From: Aliivibrio salmonicida LFI1238
GTDB lineage: Bacteria; Pseudomonadota; Gammaproteobacteria; Enterobacterales; Vibrionaceae
DNA: 64,000 nucleotides
Reading direction: 5' to 3'
Assembly (NCBI RefSeq): GCF_000196495.1
Contig: NC_011313.1
Span: 62,001 to 126,000 of the forward strand
Shown: piece by piece, positions 43,883 to 52,393 of the stretch
Numbering within the stretch: position 1 is the stretch's first letter
Layout: each line of letters begins with the position of its first letter
The notes under the pieces: generated by a model
Seen by the model: only the letters and a program-made list of their open reading frames with translations
What the model was told of the DNA's origin: nothing
The model's database searches: none
Position numbers and translations under genes: made by a program

Positions 43883-45370
43883 CTACACCTTGTCTTTTAC
43901 ATTCCAAGGTAAAAGTGAATCGATATCTGGCGATCCAACACATAAACGATCTAGACAATACCTAATATAATCGTAAGGGATTAATCCGTTTGCCTTTGCT
44001 GTTTCTACAATGCTGTAAAGCATTGCACTTGAATCTGCACCAGCCGTTGAACCCGAAAATAACCAGTTTTTCCGGCCGATAACAAACGGTTTAACCGCTC
44101 GCTCTGCTCGATTGTTATCAATAGATAACAATCCATCATCAATATAACGAACTAATTTATCCCATTGATTTAATGTATAGCTAATCGCCTCACCTAATTT
44201 TGTTTTAGGTGATACTCGACTAACTGCGCTATCAAGCCAATCACGGAGCTCTTTAAGTAAATCGCGGGCTTCTGTCTGCCTAGCAACATACTTGGCTTCA
44301 GGGGAAGCCTCTTTTAATAACGATTCGATCCGGTATAGCTTTTGGATTTTACTCAATACCCAATCTGCACTCCCTGTTTTCCCTTTTACTTGAACACGTT
44401 GAGCCTCAATAAATCGTCGACGTGCGTGTGCCCAACAGCCAACTAAAATCGCTTCAGTTTGTTCATAACCTTGGTAACCATCGGTATGTAAATACCCGTT
44501 ATAACCTTTTAAAAAGTTAACTGGATGGTAGCCATGCCTGCTAGATTGATAATCATAAAGTACAATTCCAGGCAAAACACCAGAGCCTGGAGAATCATAG
44601 CCAGAGCAGTAGACCCACATATAACATTTTGCTTTTTCAACATCCAACACATTTACCGTTGTTTCATCACAATGCAGAGTGGGTTGTTCAAGCAAAATAC
44701 GATGTAACTCGTTATTAAGAGGGGTAAATAGTACCGAGCATTTTATTAACCAATCCGCCATCGTTCGCCGTCCAATAATGATACCCCATTGCTGAAATAA
44801 CGTTTCTTGACGATAAAGTGGAAGACTGTATTGAAATTTAGCCGTAATAATTTGAGCAAGTAAACTTGCGGTCGCAATCCCTTTAGGGATTGGTGACGCT
44901 GGCATTGGGGCTTGTTTAATGTCTACTGAAGTATTGTTTTTTTCACAATTTCGGCAAGCATATTTAGGACGAACATGTTGAATAACTTCCACTTTAGCTG
45001 GTACAAATTCCAACTTTTCACTGATGTCTTTACCCATCGCATGCATCTCTAGACCGCAACACTTACAAGTTTTATCTTTTATGTCGTGGATAATAACAGT
45101 ACGCGGTAAGTCTTCAGGTAAGCGTTGGCGTTTTGGCTTTTGACGAGTGTAGGTAATCGTTTGTGTGTCATCATTTTCAATGATGATTTCTTCTTCTGTT
45201 TCATTGAATAAATCAAATTGAGTCGAGTCAGATTCACTGCTTTTACCAAAGCGCTGATGTTGAGCCAGCCGAAATTGCTCTAGAAGACGGTTATATTTAT
45301 TTTCAAGCTGAAGCACAAGTGCTTTCAGCTCGTCAATGGTATCAGGAAGTGGTTTTATTTTATCAGTCAT
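43883..45370 (-). CDS. tnpC: IS66 transposase TnpC
   Basis: 495-residue DDE transposase as in copy 2, with Tyr for Asn in SSRHGYHPVN, close after the catalytic-core region. The effect of this change on activity is unknown. Confidence 0.96.
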   Translation of the reverse strand: MTDKIKPLPDTIDELKALVLQLENKYNRLLEQFRLAQHQRFGKSSESDSTQFDLFNETEEEIIIENDDTQTITYTRQKPKRQRLPEDLPRTVIIHDIKDKTCKCCGLEMHAMGKDISEKLEFVPAKVEVIQHVRPKYACRNCEKNNTSVDIKQAPMPASPIPKGIATASLLAQIITAKFQYSLPLYRQETLFQQWGIIIGRRTMADWLIKCSVLFTPLNNELHRILLEQPTLHCDETTVNVLDVEKAKCYMWVYCSGYDSPGSGVLPGIVLYDYQSSRHGYHPVNFLKGYNGYLHTDGYQGYEQTEAILVGCWAHARRRFIEAQRVQVKGKTGSADWVLSKIQKLYRIESLLKEASPEAKYVARQTEARDLLKELRDWLDSAVSRVSPKTKLGEAISYTLNQWDKLVRYIDDGLLSIDNNRAERAVKPFVIGRKNWLFSGSTAGADSSAMLYSIVETAKANGLIPYDYIRYCLDRLCVGSPDIDSLLPWNVKDKV

Positions 45371-45441
45371 GTAGATGACTATATAACGATAATACAGGTA
45401 ATCAATCGGTTGCCTCCTATTCTTGACTGAGAATCAACTAT

Positions 45442-45789
45442 TTAAAGGGTTGTTTGATAATGTACCGGTTGATGTCCTAAGATATCAAAACCTTGTAATA
45501 GCAGTGTCAGTTGCTGCTCTGATAATGCTAACGTATCGTTATTTATATTTCGTGGCCATTTGAAGCGGTCTTCATCTAATCGCTTGTACCATAAAGCGAA
45601 TCCTGTTTTATCCCAATACAATATTTTGAGTTTATCACGAGGCTTATTGCAAAATATAAATAGAGCATCACTAAACGGTGATAGTTGCATTTCTTGCTCA
45701 ACAATCACGACAAGGCCATTAATGGCCTTGCGAAAATCGACAAAATCACGATGAAGATAAATGGTGGAAACATCAGTAAATACATTCAT
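45442..45789 (-). CDS. tnpB: IS66 accessory protein TnpB
   Basis: 115-residue IS66 Orf2, identical in sequence to copies 1 and 4. ATGA overlap with tnpA is kept, but upstream translation ends early at the nonsense codon, so coupling is probably lost. Confidence 0.95.
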   Translation of the reverse strand: MNVFTDVSTIYLHRDFVDFRKAINGLVVIVEQEMQLSPFSDALFIFCNKPRDKLKILYWDKTGFALWYKRLDEDRFKWPRNINNDTLALSEQQLTLLLQGFDILGHQPVHYQTTL

Positions 45790-46100
45790 GATTGATACCC
45801 TTTTAATAAGAGTCCTATCCAGTGAGGTTCAGTATTAGCTGGCAATGTTAATCGCAATTTTCCGATAGAAAGTTGAATATCTGGTAATTATGGAGTGGCG
45901 ATGATAGTTGATGTTAACGCTTCTACTTTCAAGAAAGTAGAAGCGTTAATCTTTTGTTTCCATCGTGCTTTACGTGCACTAAATGTCTTTGGCAGAATAT
46001 TATGGTTACGACAAAATTCAGCGGCACTAAGCTTGCTAGATTGCTGAGATTCAAATAGAGCGTGCCATTGCTCTGGTGTTCTCTTTTTATCTTTTTGCAT
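45786..46100 (-). pseudogene. tnpA: IS66 tnpA with nonsense mutation
   Basis: Same length as the intact gene, but base 45890 is A where copy 1 has G, turning a CAA Gln codon into TAA at codon 71 of 104. The truncated product keeps the helix-turn-helix region and loses the C-terminal third. Confidence 0.93.
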
Positions 46101-46226
46101 AATTACGTTCTCGTTAAATGAAAGATCGTAAGATACGCATAATGAATTTTATTTGTTAGGTGTAGTTCCCCGCACGCTTACTGTTCTAGCACGGGATATA
46201 TTGTGTAAATCGGTTTTATTAGAAAT

Positions 46227-46266
46227 GAAAATAGCGGCTAGGGCGAACCTTAGCCGCTATTTTTTG
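46227..46266. terminator. bidirectional intrinsic terminator
   Basis: AAAATAGCGGCTAGG pairs with CCTTAGCCGCTATTTT (one bulge) around GCGAA, with A- and T-runs. It ends the leftward permease transcript. The 45 bp between it and IS66 copy 3 hold no recognisable gene end. Confidence 0.88.
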
Positions 46267-46267
46267 T

Positions 46268-47188
46268 TTAGAATATGAATTGGTATAAGTAACCAGCACT
46301 TACCGCCATACCTAAAATGACAACTAAGAATGCGATAATCATTTGGTTTTTGAAGATAGATTTAAGTAAAATCACTTCGGTTAAACTTGCGCCAGCACTA
46401 CCAATGATTAATGCCATTACTGCGCCTAAACTCATGCCTTTTGCAGCAAGTGCAGCACTTAGTGGAATTACCGCTTCAGCACGAATATAAAGTGGAATAC
46501 CAATGACTGCCGCGACTGGGATTGCAAATGGGTTATTTTCACTTGCGATACGAGCAACGAATTCCGTTGGCATAAAGCCGTAGATCATAGAGCCAAGTGC
46601 GATACCACCAATCAAGTAAGGCAATACTTTCTTAAAATCAGTCCATGTGCTGTGCCAAATTTTGACCCATTTGCTTTGCGGCGCTTTTTTCGCGCTGCCA
46701 CAGGTTGAACCGCAACTTTTTGGCTCTGGTGTAATGTATGCAGTTTCTTTTACGTATTTTTCAAAGCCCAGTTTTTCTAATGCGTAGCCCGCAATGATTG
46801 AAACGCCCATCGCAATCGCAAAGTAGAACAGGGTGACTTTAAGTCCGAATGTCACCGCAAACAGACCAATAATAATTGGGTTTAGTAGCGGACTTGCAAA
46901 CAAAAAGACCATCATTGTACCAAAACCGGCTTTCGCTCGTAATAGACCTTTCAAGAAAGGAATGGTTGAGCATGAGCAGAATGGAGTAATCGCTCCTAAT
47001 AAGCCAGCAACAATATAGCCTCGGCCATTTTTCCCACTTAGAATACGTTGGATCTTTGCAGGTGGAATGTATTCCTGTAAGACGCCAACAAGGTAGCTAA
47101 TTAATAGGAACAGTACGGTTAATTCTGCCGCTAAGAAAGCGAACATATTTAGGGTGTCCATCACCATGTCTTGTGTAATTGTAAACAT
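46268..47188 (-). CDS. ArsP/DUF318-family permease
   Basis: 306 residues, eight or so membrane helices in two halves. The hallmark GAITPFCSCSTIPFLKGLL with its CSC motif, and IPLYIRAEAVIPLSAAL in the second half, mark the ArsP_1 (DUF318) permease family, members of which export organoarsenicals or are linked to redox-active small molecules. A Cys-rich cytoplasmic linker (KSCGSTCGS, ~155-165) may bind metal. Such genes often follow an ArsR regulator; here the upstream neighbour is an IS91-type transposase 137 bp away, so any former regulator partner is gone or was never there. Confidence 0.88.
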   Translation of the reverse strand: MFTITQDMVMDTLNMFAFLAAELTVLFLLISYLVGVLQEYIPPAKIQRILSGKNGRGYIVAGLLGAITPFCSCSTIPFLKGLLRAKAGFGTMMVFLFASPLLNPIIIGLFAVTFGLKVTLFYFAIAMGVSIIAGYALEKLGFEKYVKETAYITPEPKSCGSTCGSAKKAPQSKWVKIWHSTWTDFKKVLPYLIGGIALGSMIYGFMPTEFVARIASENNPFAIPVAAVIGIPLYIRAEAVIPLSAALAAKGMSLGAVMALIIGSAGASLTEVILLKSIFKNQMIIAFLVVILGMAVSAGYLYQFIF

Positions 47189-47325
47189 ATTTAAAATCTC
47201 TATATTTCTGGAATAGTCGAAATATACTCTTGAGTATTAGCATGATGAACAATAGGCGCCTACGGCGCAAATCAAAAGGACTCAACCTCTTCCATTGTTG
47301 CCAATAAATCGTTTATCCTATCGCC

Positions 47326-48519
47326 ATGCACGCATATAAACCCCTGAAACAATTATTTAATAGTCAAAATAACTGGCTTAAATTTCTTCATAATAACAAA
47401 GCTAACCTAAGATCGGTCGTGATTGAAAATGTCACAAAGATGCTGTCCTGTGGGACAGCGGCTTTTGGCTCTCGCGAATATCATTGTTGCAACCCTGACT
47501 GTACCCATATCAAATATATTCACCAAACCTGTAAATCTCGAGCGTGCAGTAGCTGTGGCATGAAAGCCACAGAGCGATGGATACAAAAGCAACAACATGT
47601 CTTCCCTGAATGCGAATATCAACACATCACCTTTACCCTTCCAAACACGCTATGGCCTATCTTTCGTCATAACCGTTGGCTGTTAAATAAATTATTCAAA
47701 TGTGCTGCAAACATTCTGCTGGGATGGGCAAAAGATAAAGGAATAGATGTCGGTATCTTTTGTGCTCTTCATACTTACGGTCGAAAACTGAATTGGAATA
47801 CGCACTTACATTTATCGGTCACTCGTGGGGGAATTTGTGAACGTACCGGTTTATGGAAACCCATTTACTTCCAAATGAAAACGACAGAGCCTTGTTGGAG
47901 AGCGGCTATCGTCAGTTTATTGGGTAAGGCTTATTATGAGCTTGATTTATCAAGCGAAGAATGCCCCTATATCCGTAATAAAACGGATTGGTCACGCTTT
48001 TTAAGCAGTCAATATAATCGTCGTTGGAAGCTTCATTTTGCTAAAAAGACAAATAATGTAAAACCGACGATGAACTATCTTGGTCGGTATTTAAAACGGC
48101 CCCCAATTTCAGCGTCACGTTTAAGTCATTACGCCAAAGGCGGAATGATAACGTTTAATTATTTAGACCATCGAACAGGAACAACAGACAGCCTAACATT
48201 ATCACCAGAAGAGATGATAAGACGGATAGTAGAGCACTATCCTGATAAACATTTCAAGATGATCCGATACTACGGTTTTTTATCAATGCGTCGTCGTGGA
48301 GAAGCTCTGCCTAGAGTTTATGCAGCTTTAGGTATGACAATAGAAGCTGAGCCGAAAATGCCAGGGTATGCCGCAATGTTAAAAGGATATGTAAAAGTAG
48401 ATCCGTACGAATGTATTTTATGTGAAAGTCGTCTGGTGTTTACGAATTTCCGAGTCGGAAATTCGGTCAATGATTTAGTCACCCATGCGATAGTTCAGTC
48501 AGAATTGAGGGCAGCATAA
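47326..48519 (+). mobile_element. IS91-family element (boundaries not resolved)
   Basis: The span given is the transposase gene; the true element extends to both sides. IS91 elements transpose by rolling-circle mechanism and make no target duplication, so ends cannot be set from repeats. A GC-rich palindrome GGCGCC-TAC-GGCGC around 47252-47264 may belong to the left terminus. Confidence 0.75.
47326..48519 (+). CDS. IS91-family rolling-circle transposase
   Basis: 397 residues. An N-terminal zinc-binding domain carries Cys pairs (HCCNPDC, CKSRACSSCG). The HUH motif is WNTHLHLSV, coordinating the metal for a tyrosine nickase. YLGRYLKRPPIS with the nucleophilic Tyr pair region and a C-terminal Cys pair (CILC) complete the Y2 transposase pattern of IS91. 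The frame is full length, so the element may be active. It sits between the ArsP-like permease and decayed toxin-module DNA and may have brought in or cut either. Confidence 0.92.
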   Translation: MHAYKPLKQLFNSQNNWLKFLHNNKANLRSVVIENVTKMLSCGTAAFGSREYHCCNPDCTHIKYIHQTCKSRACSSCGMKATERWIQKQQHVFPECEYQHITFTLPNTLWPIFRHNRWLLNKLFKCAANILLGWAKDKGIDVGIFCALHTYGRKLNWNTHLHLSVTRGGICERTGLWKPIYFQMKTTEPCWRAAIVSLLGKAYYELDLSSEECPYIRNKTDWSRFLSSQYNRRWKLHFAKKTNNVKPTMNYLGRYLKRPPISASRLSHYAKGGMITFNYLDHRTGTTDSLTLSPEEMIRRIVEHYPDKHFKMIRYYGFLSMRRRGEALPRVYAALGMTIEAEPKMPGYAAMLKGYVKVDPYECILCESRLVFTNFRVGNSVNDLVTHAIVQSELRAA

Positions 48520-48611
48520 TAAGGTTTGTAGGATAAGTGTATCTAAAACTCATGAAATAGGGCTAAAACAGTTATAAAATCCCCGATAATTATATTTTCG
48601 ATACCTTTTAA

Positions 48612-48889
48612 AAAAACAGCGATGGTGAAATTGGCTTTTTTAGACGGGCCAATGCTAACTCAGCAACATTCAAATTCCTTACCTTAAATGTTAGTTCGAT
48701 GGATCTCAATGCTGGTATGGAATGTATGGTATAGGACTTATTCTATCACCAGCTACAGGGGGGCTTTCTGTATTATTAGTTGGTGGTGCAGGGTTTGTTT
48801 GGGGGATTTATGGCGGAGACATATCTAATGAGTTTGGAAGTGCTGTTGAGGAGGTGAGTTTTGATTTATACGATAGATTATTTGATTGA
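48612..48889 (+). pseudogene. orphan toxin C-terminal fragment 1 (frameshifted)
   Basis: Codons from 48612 (KNSDGEIGFFRRANANSATF...LTLNVSSMDLNAG) are open for ~36 residues and then the reading passes, with a frame change near 48715-48722, into MYGIGLILSPATGGLSVLLVGG...ISNEFGSAVEEV and a stop at 48887. The second part is a glycine-rich hydrophobic hairpin with an acidic tail, like the membrane-inserting C-terminal part of pore-forming polymorphic or type VI effectors. No delivery domain is present. It is followed, overlapping by 29 bp, by a small membrane protein gene, which fits a toxin-immunity pair. Confidence 0.45.
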
Positions 48890-49295
48890 TACTATTGATT
48901 TTATTACTTTAATTAGTGCTATTTTTACATTTACAGTATGTATGTTTTTATCTATATTTTTAACTGTTTATATAAGTGTTAAAAATAGGAAAATAAAAGA
49001 AAAATTAATTAATCAAGTGGCAGATTGTGCTCCTCTTGTATTTAGAGAAAGAACCATTAATTCAATGAGGAATGTTGCACATAACTGGCTTATAGGCTCT
49101 ATGTTTCCTTCTATATGGTTTATGCACCCTATATTAATGTTTCTATGTTCATTATCAAATGTTGAAATAATTACATGGCGGAAAAAGGTTAAAATACTTC
49201 TTGGTAATACATACGCGATATGTATTTTAAGCTTAAATTTGAGCTTTACTGGATTGATTTATTTGGTCATTAGGACATTTGTGATTCCATATTAA
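48861..49295 (+). CDS. small membrane protein, candidate immunity protein 1
   Basis: 144 residues starting at TTG, six bases after a strong GGAGG that lies inside the preceding toxin-like tail; no ATG fits. There are three or four membrane helices (~10-35, ~75-100, ~112-140) with a basic cytoplasmic loop. I do not recognise the family. Codon use is markedly AT-rich compared with the fru genes nearby, a sign of transfer. The overlap with a pore-former-like tail suggests an inner-membrane immunity protein; this is inference. Confidence 0.6.
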   Translation: MIYTIDYLIDTIDFITLISAIFTFTVCMFLSIFLTVYISVKNRKIKEKLINQVADCAPLVFRERTINSMRNVAHNWLIGSMFPSIWFMHPILMFLCSLSNVEIITWRKKVKILLGNTYAICILSLNLSFTGLIYLVIRTFVIPY

Positions 49296-49310
49296 TGGGT
49301 TATTTCATGA

Positions 49311-49577
49311 TTTAATTATTCATTATGGGAAGTTCTTACACTCATTGGTGCTTCTTCAGCTCCGATTGTCGTTGGTGGTAGTGCGCTAGGTCTTGGTATT
49401 TTTGGAGCTGGCGCTGGTAAAGATATGTTAGAAGAAGCCTATGAATTTTTCGAATTAGATCTATTTTTTGAAAAAATAGAAAGTAGTATTGATAAAGATA
49501 TTCCAAATGATATTGAAGATTATATAAATAAGTCGATATTTAATAATTTTAATATAAAGTCAAATTTTAATGGATAA
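49311..49577 (+). pseudogene. orphan toxin C-terminal fragment 2
   Basis: An 88-codon open frame with no start codon. From 49326 it reads WEVLTLIGASSAPIVVGGSA, then LGLGIFGAGAGKDMLEE and an acidic, Asn/Ile/Lys-rich helical tail, stopping at 49575. The layout (glycine-rich hydrophobic segment, then acidic helix) is parallel to fragment 1 although the sequences differ. It looks like the tail of another pore-forming effector that was left without its delivery part. Confidence 0.4.
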
Positions 49578-49581
49578 GTAG

Positions 49582-49908
49582 ATGTTAGAGCTAAAACCAA
49601 TAATGGGATTAATATTTTTCACTTGGATTTTAATCTATTTTTATCATCTTGTAGTTTATAGTCTAGGTGATAAAAAAAATATAAGTCAACTAGTAAACGA
49701 TTTGGCGAAAGATCCTGAGTTGTTTAAAAAAAAGCACCGTATATCTATGGTAAGTATTGGTGCCGGAGGCTTGTTTTCTTATTTTTGTATTGTGTATCCA
49801 TTTATTAGGCATAGAAGGCGAAATAAAAAAGTTACTTTTGATTTGTTTATGTGGTTAAACTGGTTGTGTTTTATGTTAAGTGCTTTCTTTTATATCCGTT
49901 CATTTTAG
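49582..49908 (+). CDS. small membrane protein, candidate immunity protein 2
   Basis: 108 residues; ATG lies four bases after the stop of toxin fragment 2. Three membrane helices (~8-27, ~55-75, ~87-105) and a highly basic loop (RHRRRNKKV). Family not recognised. The same order (tail fragment, then membrane protein) as the module just upstream supports a toxin-immunity reading. AT-rich, like module 1. Confidence 0.6.
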   Translation: MLELKPIMGLIFFTWILIYFYHLVVYSLGDKKNISQLVNDLAKDPELFKKKHRISMVSIGAGGLFSYFCIVYPFIRHRRRNKKVTFDLFMWLNWLCFMLSAFFYIRSF

Positions 49909-49974
49909 ATGAGGTACTATTTTTGTAAGACATGATTTTCGGTGTTTTGGTTCATTTTTTGGCATGACAAAAGA

Positions 49975-50003
49975 GTTAAAACTGGCCGTAACAGCCAGTT
50001 CAT
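49975..50003 (-). terminator. terminator of fruR
   Basis: AACTGGC and GCCAGTT arms (49980-49986, 49994-50000) with a T-rich tail on the minus strand, directly after the fruR stop. Confidence 0.8.
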
Positions 50004-50005
50004 TA

Positions 50006-50983
50006 CTAGCGAATAACAATCTTCCTAGGGATTAACTCAATCCCTGCTTGATAGCGTTTTGCTGAAGCATTCAACCCTAACGCTAAGGCACTATCAGCAA
50101 TCAGTTCGAATTGTTGTGGTAGAGAGTTAATCTTAATGGGTAAGAAGTCTAATAAGCGATTATCACCAAAGGTGCCAAGTTTTACTGTTCCCATCAACTC
50201 TGGCTTTTCAATCAGTACATCCAAAATACTTTCAAGTAGGATATAAGACGTCGTGATGATTGCATCTGGCACAGTGTCTTCTTTTATCCATTGTTCAAAA
50301 ATAGCTTTTCCCGATTCGCTATTAAAGTGCTCACCATAACCGGTGATACTTGAGAGTCCTTTTTCTGTTACTTTGGCATCAAAACCAGAATGACGTTGGC
50401 GAGAAATATTTAGGTCAGGTAAAGCACCAATTAAACCAATTGATTTTACGTTCTCGTTAATTACTGACTGAGTTAATTCATACGCCGCATCAAAATCTTC
50501 ACTGATCACGCAACAAAAGTGCTCATCATCTAATGAACGGTCAATTGCGATGATCGGAGTACCTCGTTCTTGTATCTTTAAATAGTAGTCGCTCCCATCC
50601 ACTAAACAACTGGCTACAAATAAAGCATCGATACGACGACTGATTAATGCATGTGCGACGTTCATTTCCGTTTCAGGGTCATCATCTGAACAGCCAATTA
50701 AAATTTGATAGCCAGCTTTACGAGAATTGAACTCCAATAGCTTTGCTAATTTTGCGTAACTGGTGTTTTCAAGATCAGGAATAATTAATCCAAATGAGCG
50801 ACTTCTGCCGGCACGTAAAGCAGAAGCGGCATGATCTGGGCGATAATTATGTTCATCAACGACAGCCATTACTTTGAGCTGCGTCTTCTCACTGATGCGG
50901 TATTTTTGCGCTTTACCATTAATGACATAGCTTGCAGTGGTTTTAGAAACTCCAGCAAGTTTGGCTATTTGATCTAATGTCAT
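50006..50983 (-). CDS. fruR: fructose repressor FruR/Cra, LacI family
   Basis: 325 residues from the ATG of MTLDQIAKLAGVSKTTASYV, chosen because AAGGAT precedes it and because the LacI helix-turn-helix begins there; the 11 codons upstream are not conserved-looking. The DNA-binding domain (~1-60) with YVINGKAQKYRIS is the Cra type, which recognises TGAA-CG-TTCA palindromes. The periplasmic-binding-like domain (~62-325) binds fructose 1-phosphate or fructose 1,6-bisphosphate. The gene is divergent from fruBKA, and three matching operators lie between, so it should repress fru and itself until fructose is taken up. Confidence 0.95.
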   Translation of the reverse strand: MTLDQIAKLAGVSKTTASYVINGKAQKYRISEKTQLKVMAVVDEHNYRPDHAASALRAGRSRSFGLIIPDLENTSYAKLAKLLEFNSRKAGYQILIGCSDDDPETEMNVAHALISRRIDALFVASCLVDGSDYYLKIQERGTPIIAIDRSLDDEHFCCVISEDFDAAYELTQSVINENVKSIGLIGALPDLNISRQRHSGFDAKVTEKGLSSITGYGEHFNSESGKAIFEQWIKEDTVPDAIITTSYILLESILDVLIEKPELMGTVKLGTFGDNRLLDFLPIKINSLPQQFELIADSALALGLNASAKRYQAGIELIPRKIVIR

Positions 50984-51055
50984 GGTGAAGATCCTTAATT
51001 CTGTGGGTCGGATCATATAAATTTAGATCCAATCATTTTATGGGTTGAATTATAT

Positions 51056-51070
51056 GCTGAATCGTTTCAG
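51056..51070. promoter_or_regulatory. Cra/FruR operator 1
   Basis: GCTGAATCGTTTCAG, matching the Cra core TGAAWCGWTTCA exactly; 73 bp before the fruR start. Confidence 0.88.
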
Positions 51071-51077
51071 TATAAAA

Positions 51078-51093
51078 GCTGAAAGGATTCAGC
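51078..51093. promoter_or_regulatory. Cra/FruR operator 2 (variant centre)
   Basis: GCTGAAAGGATTCAGC, both half-sites intact but with a central AGGA instead of WCGW. It lies 22 bp (two helical turns) from operator 1, same face of the helix. Confidence 0.75.
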
Positions 51094-51183
51094 AAATTTG
51101 AAAAGCGTGACATTTGCGCTATTTTTATTCTTATGACTTATTTTTGAATAGGAAATATTTGCTGAACTTTTTTTTAATGTTTT

Positions 51184-51199
51184 GCTGAAACGATTCAGC
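51184..51199. promoter_or_regulatory. Cra/FruR operator 3
   Basis: GCTGAAACGATTCAGC, an exact core match with extended GC/GC arms, 55 bp before the fruB start. A half-site (TTGCTGAAC) lies at about 51159. Spacing to operators 1-2 (~105-128 bp) would allow looping. Confidence 0.9.
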
Positions 51200-51253
51200 A
51201 AAATATAAAGCAACCCATATTGATTTGATACATTAAGCGAGAGGCGAAGACCC

Positions 51254-52390
51254 ATGCTGACACTGACAAAGAATGACATTACGTTGCAACAAGCGGCAGC
51301 GGATAAAACAACAGCCATCAAGGCAATCGCAAAGCAATTAACAGAGAAAGGATTAGTTGCTGAAAAATATGTAGAAGGCATGCTAAACCGTGAACAACAA
51401 AATTCAACGTTTTTGGGTAATGGTATTGCCATCCCACACGGCACAACAGATACCCGTGAACTAGTAAACAAAACAGGCGTTGCTGTTCACCATTTTCCTC
51501 AAGGCGTTAATTGGGGCGATGGCAATGTGGTTTATGTCGCGATTGGTATTGCTGCTAAATCAGATGAACATTTAGGAATCTTAAAGCAACTGACAAAAGT
51601 GCTTTCGGCAGATGGTGTTGAAGAAAAACTGAAACAAGCGAAAAGCGAAGCCGATATTATTGCTTTGCTTAATGGTGAAGTTCAGTTTGAAGCCGATTTT
51701 GATGCGTCATTAATTAAATTGCTTTTTCCGGCAAGTGACATGATTCAAATGAGTGCGGTTGCCGGTGGTTTATTAAGAAACAGCGGTAATGCTGAAAATC
51801 AATTTGTTGCAGAGTTAGTAACAAAAGAGCCGACTCACTTAGGTAATGGTTTGTGGTTAGTGAGTACTGACAAAGGCGTTAAACGCTCTGGTATGTCGAT
51901 TGTGACGACTGCTAATGGGTGTGAGTTTAATGGATTAGCGGTGAAAGGGTTAATTGCTATTGCGTCTTGTAATGCCTCACACAAATCGTTTTTATCGATT
52001 ATTAGTAAAATGGTGTTTGAACAGAAACAAGATCAATTATTATCTGCTAATTCTGAGCAGTTATTAGCTATGTTCGCAACCTCTTCTGAAGAAATTGTTG
52101 CAGAAGTAAGCGCGGATAACACGGCAGTATTTACAATAAAGAATGCACACGGCTTGCATGCTCGTCCAGGAGCGATGCTTGTATCTGAAGCGAAGAAATA
52201 CGAATCAAAAATTACAGTATTAAATCTTAATGGGGATGGTAAATCAGCAAATGCAAAAAGCTTAATGAAAGTGATTGCGTTAGGTGTGAAGCACGGCCAT
52301 GAACTGCAATTTACGGCGGATGGCGTTGATGCAAAAGAAGCACTAGTGGGTATTGGTGCTGCCATCGAATCTGGTTTGGGCGAGGGTTAA
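51254..52390 (+). CDS. fruB: fructose PTS diphosphoryl transfer protein (EIIA-HPr fusion)
   Basis: 378 residues in the usual FruB order. The EIIA-Fru domain (~1-145) has the phospho-His in GIAIPHGTTDTRELV; then come a linker/M domain (~150-280) and a C-terminal HPr-like FPr domain (~288-378) with its phospho-His in KNAHGLHARPGAML. It passes phosphate from enzyme I to FruA. First gene of fruBKA; the ATG follows GAGAGGCG. It should be induced when FruR leaves operator 3. Confidence 0.96.
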   Translation: MLTLTKNDITLQQAAADKTTAIKAIAKQLTEKGLVAEKYVEGMLNREQQNSTFLGNGIAIPHGTTDTRELVNKTGVAVHHFPQGVNWGDGNVVYVAIGIAAKSDEHLGILKQLTKVLSADGVEEKLKQAKSEADIIALLNGEVQFEADFDASLIKLLFPASDMIQMSAVAGGLLRNSGNAENQFVAELVTKEPTHLGNGLWLVSTDKGVKRSGMSIVTTANGCEFNGLAVKGLIAIASCNASHKSFLSIISKMVFEQKQDQLLSANSEQLLAMFATSSEEIVAEVSADNTAVFTIKNAHGLHARPGAMLVSEAKKYESKITVLNLNGDGKSANAKSLMKVIALGVKHGHELQFTADGVDAKEALVGIGAAIESGLGEG

Positions 52391-52393
52391 TTA

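Larger units (their letters stand above)
43867..46181 (-). mobile_element. IS66-family element, copy 3 (full length, tnpA nonsense)
   Basis: 2315 bp, the reference length for this element, with perfect 24-bp terminal inverted repeats. The 8-bp flanks are GACTCTCG (left) and TGTTCTAG (right), so no target duplication is present. tnpC and tnpB are open; tnpA has a stop codon at codon 71. Confidence 0.97.

Noticed and set aside
43776..43970. ORF running from the terminator into IS66 copy 3
   Set aside because: Most of it is antisense to tnpC inside the IS; only the short part outside is kept, at low confidence, as a possible fragment.
47230..48560. Exact ends of the IS91-family element
   Set aside because: No second copy is present for comparison and the family leaves no target repeats, so I could not place ori and ter ends.
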